This document shows positions 23,251 through 33,418 of a DNA stretch of 64,000 nucleotides, piece by piece. The position numbers were made by a program, and so were the translations under genes. The stretch is from Ophioderma brevispina. Its lineage: Eukaryota > Echinodermata > Ophiuroidea > Amphilepidida > Ophiodermatidae. The number at the start of each line of letters is the position of its first letter. Positions within the stretch are counted from its first letter, which is position 1. The notes beneath the pieces were generated by a model, which saw only the letters and a program-made list of their open reading frames with translations, was not told where the DNA came from and searched no databases. The DNA lies in contig JAMKCH010019908.1 in assembly GCA_023653785.1 (NCBI GenBank), positions 1 to 64,000 on the forward strand. The letters run 5' to 3'.

Positions 23251-24377
23251 CAATCATAACTTCAGCCTCTGTATGTTGAAGAGGGATGGACCAATTAAAT
23301 TATATGAAGTTTTTATCTTGATTGAATGACCTAGACCTCAATTCCCTATCTGAAAGGTTTCACCCCATTTTTGTGGGCCGCCAGCTATAGCTGGCAGGAC
23401 CACTTAGCAATCCGTTGTGTGTGTGTATGTATGTGGGTGTGTATGTGTGTGTGCGTGTTTGTGTGAATGTGTGTCACAAATTGTTAAGTTTTTTTTTAAA
23501 TTGACCTCAATTGAAAAGTTTAACTTCAATTGGAACCAAACTTCTGTCATAGGTGCACAATGGGATCCCTCATATGTTGATGAGGTCAAAGGTCATGTTG
23601 AAAGGTCAAAGGTCATGTGAGGTCAAGTTGAAAAAATGGGCTAAAATGTAAAATTGATCTAAATTGAAAACTTGAAGTTCAATTGGAACCAAACTTCTGT
23701 CATAGGTGCACCATGCGATCCCTCATATGTTGATGAGATCAAAGGTCACGTGCCGGGTCAAAGGTCATGGGGCGGCCCACAGCTTATATTCTTTGAATAT
23801 AGCGAGCGCGAAAGCCGAGAACTACGAAATTCTAGTTTAAATCTGTTTTGATTTGAGAGCTAAAAACATAATTTTATAAGCCCATAGAATACCCTTTTAA
23901 CATTAAAATTGGTTGACCAAAATTGGTCACTCTTTCGCTCATAACACCCACACCAAACATCTTTTAGACCTAAGATTTACACGGTAAATGAGAAAAAATG
24001 TAGCTTACGCCAGACACTAATATTTTAACCACTTCTGGTAAAATCTCAGGTACTGGGGATGAGGCTATTAGCAATTGGGCCAAAGACTTTAAACTTTATG
24101 CTTGTTTGCAATGAAGGACAAAGAGGGCATGGGATTTTTTTTTAAATAGTTGTCTACAACATCCACATACAAACATACCTACCAGAGGGCATTTTCAATC
24201 AATCCCATAATGCATTGCAATGTGCCTATACTGTACTGTACTAAACACAAATCAGTACTTAGTGATAAAAAGTTCAAGAACTTTAAGAACCACAACACAT
24301 TTCAAGGTCATGCTAAAAATTAGCTCAAAACAATTACGTTTTATAAATCATAACTGTGTGATACCTACTTTTAGTAC

Positions 24378-24668
24378 CAGAGGGTGTTTTGAACCAATCC
24401 CATAATGCATTGCAATGTGCCTATACTGTAAAATAATAAACACATGTCAGTACTTAGGGATAAAAAGTGTTCCAAAAGTTCAAGAACCACATGGCATTTC
24501 ATGATCATGCCAAAAAGCTTTAAGTACTAACTCTTTGTAGGCTAAAATGAGCATAAAAGTCAGGGATTTTATGTGTTATGAATAGGATTTTTGTAGGATC
24601 ACATGACTGTATTGAGGTGAAATTTCCTAAAACTGGTGCATTGTGGGATTGACTCAATACACCCTCTG
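24378..24668. mobile_element. MITE family N9, inner copy with perfect 9 bp TSD
   Basis: 291 bp from CAGAGGGTG to CACCCTCTG, flanked on both sides by TTTTAGTAC. It sits inside an older member of its own family. The 9 bp duplication recalls Mutator-like elements (inference); no transposase is present. Confidence 0.92.
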
Positions 24669-24744
24669 TTTTAGTACTAACACTTTGCAGGCTAAAATGA
24701 GTAAAAGTCAAGGTTGTGTGTTAAAAATAAGATTTTTTGTGGGA

Positions 24745-25030
24745 TCAAAAATGCAAATGGTGCACCCGCAGGCGGAGTGCCCATCTCTGTCATTGGCGTT
24801 TGGGCCAGACTCCCTCATATAATGTTGCTGTGGGGGGTTCGCCACTCCTCCCGCACAGCGAGTCTGTTTTGCATTCCCAGCATATGCCGGTACCCATTTA
24901 TACTCCTGGGTGGAGAGAGGCAAGCGAGGTAAAGTGCCTTGCCTAAGTGCACAACCCATTGGCGACAGCGGGGCTCGAACCCACAACCTTATGCTTGTGA
25001 GGCGAGCGCTGATCACTGCACCACATGGAT
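24745..25030 (-). mobile_element. tRNA-derived SINE, minus strand
   Basis: On the minus strand the head reads GTGGTGCAGTGATCAGCGCT with B box GGTTCGAGCCCC. The body includes GTGCACTTAGGCAAGGCACT, shared with the copy at 46610. It is inserted in the 3' half of the outer N9 MITE. Confidence 0.82.
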
Positions 25031-25660
25031 CTCATGACCTTATTGAGGTGAAATTTCCAAAAATGGTGCATTGTGGGATGGACTCAATATACCCTCTGCA
25101 TACCCACCTTGCCATTTGGATTCGCCCACTGTCTACGAGTACCTTCTGTGCCATGGGGAAATTTCTTACAGCAAATACCAATTTGAACTCGGGTAGAGAA
25201 TAAATCTGTACACAACAAAGTCAATGTTATTTGTCAAAAACAATTATGTTTTATAGATCATCCACACATCATTAGGAGATTTCCGCGTTTGTGATTGGTC
25301 GAGAGCCGGTCATAAACAATGTTTAATGCCCTGCAGTAATCGATTTCTGATCACTTTTGGGGTAGGCATGTAGAAAGACGTAGACGTACAATGAGCACGG
25401 CTGCTACGGCTATTATTGCCTCAAAATAAATATTGAAGCCCAATGACTATTAATAAAAAAATATATTTTTCCCGTGAATATGTGTTACTAACAGGAAAAC
25501 CTGCTATTCACATAGTTTGCATGTTAGTGCACATTCGAAGCACACCCCTATTCTGTTATGGAACATCCCATTTGATACATCGATCATGCTGTTTTTTCTC
25601 AAGTGTGAAGAAACAAGCGTTTACTCATGAAAATCCATGAATTAACCCCTAATTTAACTA

Positions 25661-25986
25661 AGCGAGGATTGCTGTGCCAGAGGTGCAATTCTAATGCTTG
25701 ACAACCTTTACCAAATAAATTGATACTACTATTGTGACATCACTCAGAATAATCATAGCTCTGTTCTAGAATGATTGTTACAACTTATGCTCCATGAACA
25801 CTATGCTCCAGGAGCATAAGTGGTGGTTCTCAAGATCTCATAATCATCTGTGTACACCCCTGACCACTGTATCGTGAGGATGGTTAGCTACTTAACTGCT
25901 AGACCAGTGAGGATTGCTGTGCCCGAGTTGCAATTCTAATGCTTGACAACCTTTACCAAATAAATTGATACTACTATTGTGACATC
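25661..25986 (+). repeat. Local direct duplication
   Basis: About 80 bp (GAGGATTGCTGTGCC through TACTATTGTGACAT) appears at 25661 and again at 25909, 248 bp apart. A shorter flank (AATCATCTGTGTACACCCC) also occurs twice. Confidence 0.75.
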
Positions 25987-26859
25987 TCATATAATCATCT
26001 GTGTACACCCCAGACAAGTCTTGGGCCAGTCATTCTTTTGATAGAGTACTAAGTTAATCAGTCAATATGTACAAGATTAAGCATGGAATAAGTGGTGAGG
26101 AGGTTTAAAGATTTCACATAGCATTCAAAGGGTTTAAGAGCAGAAAACATGAAAGTTTCACATAAGGACCTTTGCCTTACACATCTATGTCTCACACCAG
26201 ATGTGGCACTCCCTACTAAGATCAAAATTGGGCTATGGATCTAGGCAGTACAGTTTGTGGAGATGGAGGCCAGTGCAGAAGATGGAACTTGCTCTGACAA
26301 AATCCCCCTTCTGGTAAAAGGAGCCAGCTAGGGGAATGAAAAACAATATGCAACAAGGCGGTTCTCGAACCACAAAGGTCTCGTCGTGGTAGTTAAAACG
26401 AGGAAAAGTAACATAACTTAAAGATCACAGAGAGGATTGTGATGGAAACCACAGAGACTCCTACCATAGCAGTTTCAATACCTTGGATGACCCCAAGTGA
26501 CCTTGAAAAATTCTGGTATCAATGTCGACTACACCCACCAGGTTTCATGACCATACAACCATGCATAGTGATTTGACCTTGGATGACTCTGCATGAACTT
26601 GAAATGACCTTCAAAATTTTCGGCACTGAATATTAACCACACCCACCAAGTTCATCATCCTACCACATGTTTAGGGATTTGACCTTGAATGACCCCACAT
26701 GACCTTGAAATGACCTTCAAAATTTTCGGCACCGAATGTTGAGCACACCCACCAAGTTTCATCATCCTATCACAATTGACAAAGTTTGAAGCAATTTTGA
26801 CCACATTTGACCTTTGACCCATGGCACATGACCCATCTCCGAACTCATCCGCTGCCTAC

Positions 26860-27225
26860 TTAAAGGTCCATGGACATGCTTTAAACATACTTATAATACC
26901 ACCAAAAAATGGTTTCATTCATAGAACCGTATTGTTCCTAATAAACGCCCCCGGGGCGGTGCATTTTTCAAAAGGGAGGGCGTTTATTAGAGTCAAAAAT
27001 GGAAAGTCAAAAATCCCGCAAAAATCAGCTTACACAGCATCTTGATACGTGTTCGCGAAAACAGGAGAAGGCCCTGTCAGTTTGGGTATATTTATCCTTG
27101 AAATTTAACACTTTCCCGATGTTCACTTTTAAAAATCAGTGTTACGATATGATCAGGATACTAATGAGGTACAAAAATGTAAGAAATTAAGAAATGTCTA
27201 CTCAGCCGTGTCCATGAACCTTTAA
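26860..27225. mobile_element. TTAA-bounded MITE, family T5
   Basis: Begins TTAAAGGTCCATGGACATG and ends GTGTCCATGAACCTTTAA. It is 366 bp with no coding capacity. It lies within a TGACCT-rich tract that has perfect TGACCTTTGACCC motifs at 26808 and 27338 and an (AC)n run near 27444-27461. Confidence 0.85.
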
Positions 27226-28182
27226 GCGACATATATGGTGCAACGATGGACACCCATACTTGCTTAGATCAAAAGATATCGTGTTGACAAGGTTTATAGC
27301 AATTTAACCCTATTTTGACCATATTTTTGACCTCATTTGACCTTTGACCCATGACACATGACCCACCCAGCACGTACTCAAGATACATCTATGTTGTGAA
27401 GATGGACACCCACACTTGCTTAGTTCCAAAGATATCGCGTGGGACACACACACACACACACGGATGGGGAGCATTTCTATAGTCCCACTTGTCCACCTTT
27501 GCCAACAAAAGTTGGAGGGGGACCAATGAATCCTCAAGGATCTTGGTAATAGTTGACAAGGCTGGATCACTAATGGACAAAATGCATTGGTTAGGCAATA
27601 GTCATGAGGTAACCTTCCGTTAAGTCAAGTACAACTGCATTTCAGTGCTTTGCCTTGTTAGAATGTAAGCAGTGCATTCTTTTCAATAAAGTACACCAGT
27701 TCCTTGTCAACGATTCCAGTGATGTGATTTTGGAAGTGGACAATAAGCCTTTTCAAATTTAAGTTTTCCAAATAAATTCCAATGGAGCCGAGCCTTTCTG
27801 AAATTTTTAAATGTTCATCAAATCATTATAAAGATGTACCATATAGCACGAAAACACTGTTGGCCACCAGTTTGTTTTGATGATAGTTTTTTTTTATTCT
27901 GGGTCATGAACAAGCTAACAGACAGCACTCAAGAAATTGTAGAAAATGCTGCATCTGTGGACTAGAGAGGACTACTACGATGAAAAAATTTGTTCTTTAC
28001 TAGTTTCCCAGTCAGAACCAACAGCGTTAGTATAATCATTAGGCCTATAAGCCCAAGCTGAGGCTAGGCCTGCTATGATTTTCAAGTTGTAAAATGTTAT
28101 GCTACATATGGAGGCCTACTTTTTAAACTTTTCTGATCTTGACTTAAAAGGTCTTATGAAAAAAGAAAAAAAAGATTATTAC

Positions 28183-28270
28183 CTCAAGAAGCCCATTTTC
28201 CCTACACACAGCACACCAGTAGGTTGGTTCTTTGCTTAAATTCTTATCCTCAGGTGAACCACTGCTAGTA
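28183..28270 (-). CDS. CPSF1: CPSF1 exon (EPTYWCAVCRENGLLE)
   Basis: An 88 bp exon, acceptor TTTCAG, donor GAG|GTAATA. It ends EPTYWCAVCRENGLLE, matching [20 protein letters not shown]. The continuation expected next (IYQLPDW..., roughly 45 residues) was not found in the 6.5 kb before the exon at 21627. Confidence 0.95.
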
Positions 28271-28788
28271 CTGAAAAACACACACAATGGGTAAACAAAT
28301 AACAATAAACCACAATAGGGATGGAAATAATAATACACAAAATAGTATATCAGCTTTTTCATAATTCAAGACAGCAAAACCCTTCAAAATGCAAAAAAGG
28401 ACAAACACAAGCATAAGAAAAAAAATTATAATTCATTATCCCAACAATGATTTATTTAATTATATAATTAAAATGTATCAGTGTTGGAAAATAAATTATA
28501 ATGTATTTGTTAGAAAAAAACAAAAAAAGGCTAGAAACCCAATTAGTTTATATTTTATTGACAAAATTGAGTTTTCCTAAATTGACATAGAAATTCACTC
28601 AAAACTTCCTCAAATTGATTTATTTACATTGAATATTGTATTTTTATTCAAATAAGCAATATTTGGATACATCTGAATATAATATTCACTCAACACAAAA
28701 CATGCCTAATTTAGAGACATTTACTTTCAAAATCATGCGACGGCTTCTATGAATTTTCTCAAAATGGCTGCCCTTGTCTCTTAAAGTG

Positions 28789-29134
28789 TTAAAGGTGCAT
28801 TTTGTGATTCCAGCACCACCTGTTTTATTCATGGTTCACTAGATATCCTTGAGAAAAGCTTATTCACAAAATTTGAGTCGATCCCGAGCTTGCAGTTTTG
28901 TGTTTTGAGCAAATGCTTGTTTCCCACTGTTCCATAGGCCATTGCGCTGTAATTTGTCAGTTTATGGTCAGAAAATGCAAAATTGCAAATTTCTTACAGA
29001 TACGATGGAATTTGCACTTAAGCTTTGGTACACAAGGATTACTAAGGCTAACGGTTCAGATAATATAAAAATCTCAATTTTTTTTCGAGGTAAATTGGGG
29101 GGACAAGGTTGTGGATCACGAAATGCCCCTTTAA
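28789..29134. mobile_element. TTAA-bounded MITE, family T4
   Basis: Begins TTAAAGGTGCATTTTGTGAT and ends GGATCACGAAATGCCCCTTTAA-like. It is 346 bp, non-coding. One copy in the window. Confidence 0.82.
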
Positions 29135-29367
29135 CTGGGAATACGTAACTGGAGTTCTATCGGAAATGGATTTCAAATGTGGCTATTCCATTTAAAACCA
29201 CACTCCCCTGTGAAAGATTTTACCCCAATCTCCCAACAGAATAGTCCAATGCCATGTTACCAAACTCCATCAGCAGGTTTTAAGTCAAAAGGTGCAAAAT
29301 CAAAATAAAGTTCAAGTTAAGTGAGAGTACGAAGGGTCTGCTTTGCTGTGCGAGAGATATTTGGTAC

Positions 29368-29454
29368 CTTGTTTCAGCTGTGCTGGCAACACTAGCAACA
29401 AGAACTGATGGTTCTGACGGTCCATAGAGTAGTTCATCTTCCTCGTCTATGTTA
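29368..29454 (-). CDS. CPSF1: CPSF1 exon (IDEEDELLYG)
   Basis: An 87 bp exon, acceptor CCACAG, donor AAG|GTACCA. NIDEEDELLYG matches the VDDEEEMLYGD acidic motif of CPSF1; the rest is a variable loop. Exit phase 2 joins the next exon to give a serine codon. The donor is weaker than in the other exons. Confidence 0.88.
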
Positions 29455-29831
29455 CTGTGGTGAGAAATTATAATAAAGCAAAAGGCAAGAAAATGGTTTG
29501 AATAAGACAATGAACTGGAATCTAGCCTTTGAAGAAAAAACATGGAATCTTTTTCAAAATCCGGTATGCATTTAAAAAATTTTATGTGGGATGAATTCAG
29601 TATTCTGCCACCACATCCAACAACATGCAGTTTATTCCGTTGAGGCTGCCGAATTCATAGGGTGGTGGCACAATACAAAATTCTTTCCTTTTATGTACAA
29701 ATATGTGAGTGTGTTTCACTATGCTTGCTGAATTTCATAAAAACAAGAAGTGGTTTTGTGCATTGTAAAAGCACTGCCCATTAAGCCCATTGTTGAGGGT
29801 TGTTGACAAAGCTATCTTAAGGTGTGAAATG

Positions 29832-30027
29832 CAGGGTTGCCAAAATAATTTGCCCAAATCACAGTAAATGGGGTCAGAAAGTCACCCAAATTGCTAAGTC
29901 GTCGCGGGCAACACCGGAAGTCCCATATAAACCGGTATTTAAAATTTGACCAAGAAATTGAAGTAAAAATTTTGTGCATTACGGTAAGACTTTCCAAGGC
30001 GCCCAAATCGCGGGTTTGGCAACACTG
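29832..30027. mobile_element. hAT-type MITE with perfect 8 bp TSD
   Basis: 196 bp starting CAGGGTTGCCAAA and ending TTTGGCAACACTG, flanked on both sides by GTGAAATG. It is a different family from 17895-18109; a degenerate relative is at 52837-53036. Confidence 0.93.
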
Positions 30028-30707
30028 GTGAAATGGCGAGCATGAGTGACTTTCTCTCAATTCAGTGGCCTGATCTTGTTACATAATATTATTGTTAATT
30101 ACAGTCATTGTATTCAAGTAGTAGTAGTAGTCCTGTCAAACACCTGAAGGTTGAGTGCACTAGATTTCAAGCAGTATCCATATTGGGAAGCTGAGCTTTT
30201 AAAACTCTAGAGAGTTTCATTTTCAGAGCAAACTAAATAGTTGGAATGTTGCACCTTATACATTTATGGCAGCTATCATACTGTCTTATCAAAATGATTG
30301 GCAGGAAGTGTGAAAACAAAGGTAGTACTAGAATTATACTATTTATCAAAGTACTTTTTACAAGACACATGCACCCGACATCCATAAAAGGGGTTAGCAG
30401 TCGATCGCACAGCTGCATTACCCCGCAACGCATTTAAAGTATGCTTATCTTGTAAAGGTGTTTTGACAAAGAGTATAATTAGGTTTCCTCTTCAATGGTT
30501 AGGAGCATTCCTTTTGAATAATCTATTTTAATCAGGGGAAATTTCCACTCCTTCATCCCTACTGAAGTTGCTTGGAGTAGATTTGATGTGCAAAACTTCC
30601 ACGAGTTTCCTATTTGGTCCACTAAGTGTTTATGTCCAAAACTTTTCTATTGGGTGTCATTTAAGTCATGTTTGTTTTGTACCAATCTTGAATTTGACCT
30701 ACTTTAC

Positions 30708-30859
30708 ATCTACGCCGTATATCTTTGAAGACGTTGAATGTCGAGGTTCTTTCTCCGGTGTGCTCTCGACAGTTTTCTTGGCAGCGCCTGATTTCTTGGA
30801 ATTGGCCAAAAATAAGCCACTAGTATCCTTGTAGATACTCAATGCAAGGATTTTGATGT
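30708..30859 (-). CDS. CPSF1: CPSF1 exon (IKILALSIYKDTSGLF)
   Basis: Acceptor TTTGTAG, then IKILALSIYKDTSGLF matching the CPSF1 block ITLCLYRDLSGMF, followed by a variable serine/lysine-rich stretch that stays open. The best donor (GAT|GTAAAG) leaves phase 0, whereas the next exon needs two carried bases. Either one base is wrong in this exon or the true donor is elsewhere, so the end at 30708 is uncertain. Confidence 0.8.
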
Positions 30860-30894
30860 CTACAAAGTGAAAAGACAAGAGAAAAATATTGTTA

Positions 30895-31188
30895 TGATGA
30901 GGAGGGTAGCTGGTTACCTTGGTAGAATGAAAAAGAAGATCTACCTACAAGGTGTCAGCTCTGGAGAGCTAATGGCGGCCATCCAGCACATGCTGCCTTG
31001 CATGGTGGGCGTGGTTGCCCAAAGGCAGGGCCCACCGCCGAAAACTGTGAATTGGCATCAGGAAGGGCATCCGGTCAATTATCATTTGCTGCAATAAACC
31101 CTCACACAGCAGTATTGCTGAATGTGAGGTGTATCAGCCCACTGCCATTTAGCAGGGACAAAACCGGATTTCAAACTTTGGCTTAACT
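30895..31188 (+). repeat. Dispersed repeat R1, copy 2
   Basis: Best-preserved copy of R1, starting GAGGGTAGCTGGTTACC and including CTAATGGCGGCCATCCAGCA and TTGCCCAAAGGCAGGGCCCA. No conserved open frame. Confidence 0.75.
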
Positions 31189-31629
31189 AACTACCTTAAT
31201 CATGAATTTTACTCATATTCAGAAGGTTGCTTCCTGATCCTCAGCCTTGAACACACCTTTTTCCCATCGAACCTGAGATTTAGGTATCATTGGAACCTTG
31301 TATTTTCTCATTTGTTCTGCAAAATATTCTAGTTGAATATTTTCCCATAAAATGCTACAAACACAAATATGGGTTGTTCAGTTACCAGATTTTCCCCAAA
31401 AAATGTGTTAAAATAATGGTTTTGGGGAAAAATGCCCATATCTTGAGTATTTTCATGATACTTACAACAAGGACATTTAGTAAGAGTACACCTGCTTTCA
31501 TAACCTTCTAAAGAAATGAAAATAGGATGTAGGGTTTGTCAGAAAGAAATCAAAATGTAAAAATATGAACCAGAGCATCAATGATGCAGTAGCCTATAAT
31601 ATGATGCCATTCAAAGACAACAACATCCT

Positions 31630-33418
31630 TTAAAGCGGCACTGGCACATTTCACAAAATATGAAAATTCTTCAATTTGCTCTCAAATGATAGTCTAGGCC
31701 ATTGGAAGAACAGAGATATACTAGTATTTTACACATAAAAATAACATACCCCAAAACAAATAGGGACATTTATATGAGGATAAAGACATCCAGGTAATTT
31801 GTAGGCCAACTTTTAAGTTTTCCATAACAAATGTGTATATTACATGAATATTTTTGACTTGTACTCACTGATATTAAAACCACAAAGGATATGGACCGGT
31901 CAAACAGTGTGCAATTTAGGGTGCATCTATAGCCCCCTATTTTTAAAAACTTCTCTCTGATTTTTGTTCATAGCATAAATGTGTGCCACTATCAAAATAA
32001 ATACCATCCAAAAAATTTAATCAAAATCGGACTTTGTCTTATGGGTCCACCGGTCATTAGAAAGTGTTCAATGAGCAAAATACGCATTTTCATAAAGCAG
32101 CTATTTTGACACATATACTTTTAATATGTGGCTTAAAGGTGCGCGTTCCGATCGTCTTTGGGACCCCCCCTGATTTACCCGGAAGTAGTATCGATTTTGA
32201 TATCAGATGAAAGGTCGTAATTTTCTCATTGTCATCCTGAAATTCGAGCCCTCAAATCCATTTCATTCCCAAGATATAAACAAAAAAATGCCGTTTAGTG
32301 GTTAACCATCAATATTAGCACAGTATTGAATAGGGCGTTGCACTATGCATTATCGCGTCTAGCATCAAAACCGCAAGTTTGTTTCCCACGGTACTTGATG
32401 GGGTGTATGTGCAAGTGCCGGCTCTCATATCAAGTAGAGAACACAATACACATAAATCGGAACAAGCACCTTTAAATGGCTGCCATTTATAGCAATAGTT
32501 TTACTAAATCTCTTTTTGGAGGGGTGTTTCACCAATATTTCCCCATGTAAGATATGTCAAAATAGATATTTTTGCTCGTTGGGACTTTTTCCAGTTATGT
32601 TGGTAGACATAATTGTGGTTATCCGCTGAGCAAGTTATTCAGACTTGAAGGGGTATAAAATATTTATCATCACATACAGTAGTGATGTAGTTTCCCAGGA
32701 GAGTTTCATAAGTCAATTTATTGTCTACCTTTGACTTAAGTTTGTTGACAGGGCTTTGAACGACTCTTAGTTGACCTTTGAACGGCGCGCTGTTTATCCT
32801 TGAACTTGAATCTTATGTTGACTTTCGCCCGCCCTTTGAATTTCAAAACCAAGTCGCGCATAAGAGTTTATGTACCTTTGTTTCAAATGAGCTATTCTTT
32901 ATACGTATATATGTTTTTAGGAGTGCAAAGTTCAGCTTTACTACACTTTCAGTGGGAAAAGGCCATTTTCGAACTTCATAGAGGCCTGGCGGTTGGACGC
33001 CATAAATGAACTGTCGCGATTTAAGTTAGAAATCGATAGGATTAGTTTTTGGGACAATGGAACATGTTACGACGATGAAGCAAATATTTATGGCAACTAT
33101 AGGGCTATAGATGTGCACTCCTAGCTGTGGGCATATAGCGTGAGTGAACCATGCATACGCGTGGCATGTTCTGTGTTAAAAAACGATAACGCCATTTTTC
33201 GTGCGTCTGCTGAATTGATCGTCGCCGGGCGACAGTTAAATTAGCAAAAAAAATCGGATCTGTTTCTGAACTGCCATAATGAACGTCTGATTTGGTCTTA
33301 ATCAGTTGAGGTGAGGGCTTTTGTTAGTATCAAAGGCTTTACAACCATGCAAAAAATCGAATTTTGAAAAATTTGAGGGCGGCACTATTTTTCAAATGTG
33401 GTGCCAGTGTCTCTTTAA
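31630..33418. mobile_element. 1.79 kb TTAA-bounded TIR element, family T6
   Basis: Left end TTAAAGCGGCACTGGCACAT; the right end has the reverse (ATGTGGTGCCAGTGTCTCTTTAA). The longest frames inside are about 65-70 codons, so no transposase is apparent. A T3 MITE (32133-32475) is nested inside it, making this the older insertion. Confidence 0.82.
32133..32475. mobile_element. TTAA-bounded MITE, family T3, copy 1
   Basis: Begins TTAAAGGTGCGCGTTCCGAT and ends ATCGGAACAAGCACCTTTAA. It is 343 bp. A second copy at 52100-52443 matches along the whole length, so the boundaries are confirmed by two independent sites. Confidence 0.93.

Larger units (their letters stand above)
22571..23837. mobile_element. 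1.27 kb foldback element with about 450 bp arms
   Basis: The left arm (22571 to about 23010) and right arm (about 23375 to 23837) are near-perfect reverse complements. They start CTAGAATTTCG and include GCTTTCGCGCTCGC, GTGCACCTATGACAGAAG and a CA/TG microsatellite, and TTAA lies at both outer borders. The loop holds degenerate CCCTAA repeats. The arms carry several AGGTCA direct repeats. No coding capacity. Confidence 0.92.
24183..25098. mobile_element. MITE family N9, copy split by two later insertions
   Basis: The outer copy starts CAGAGGGCATTTT and ends CACC/TACCCTCTG. Flanking 9-mers CATACCTAC and CATACCCAC match at 8 of 9. Its body is interrupted by a second N9 copy (24378-24668) and by a SINE (about 24745-25030). 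Confidence 0.88.
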
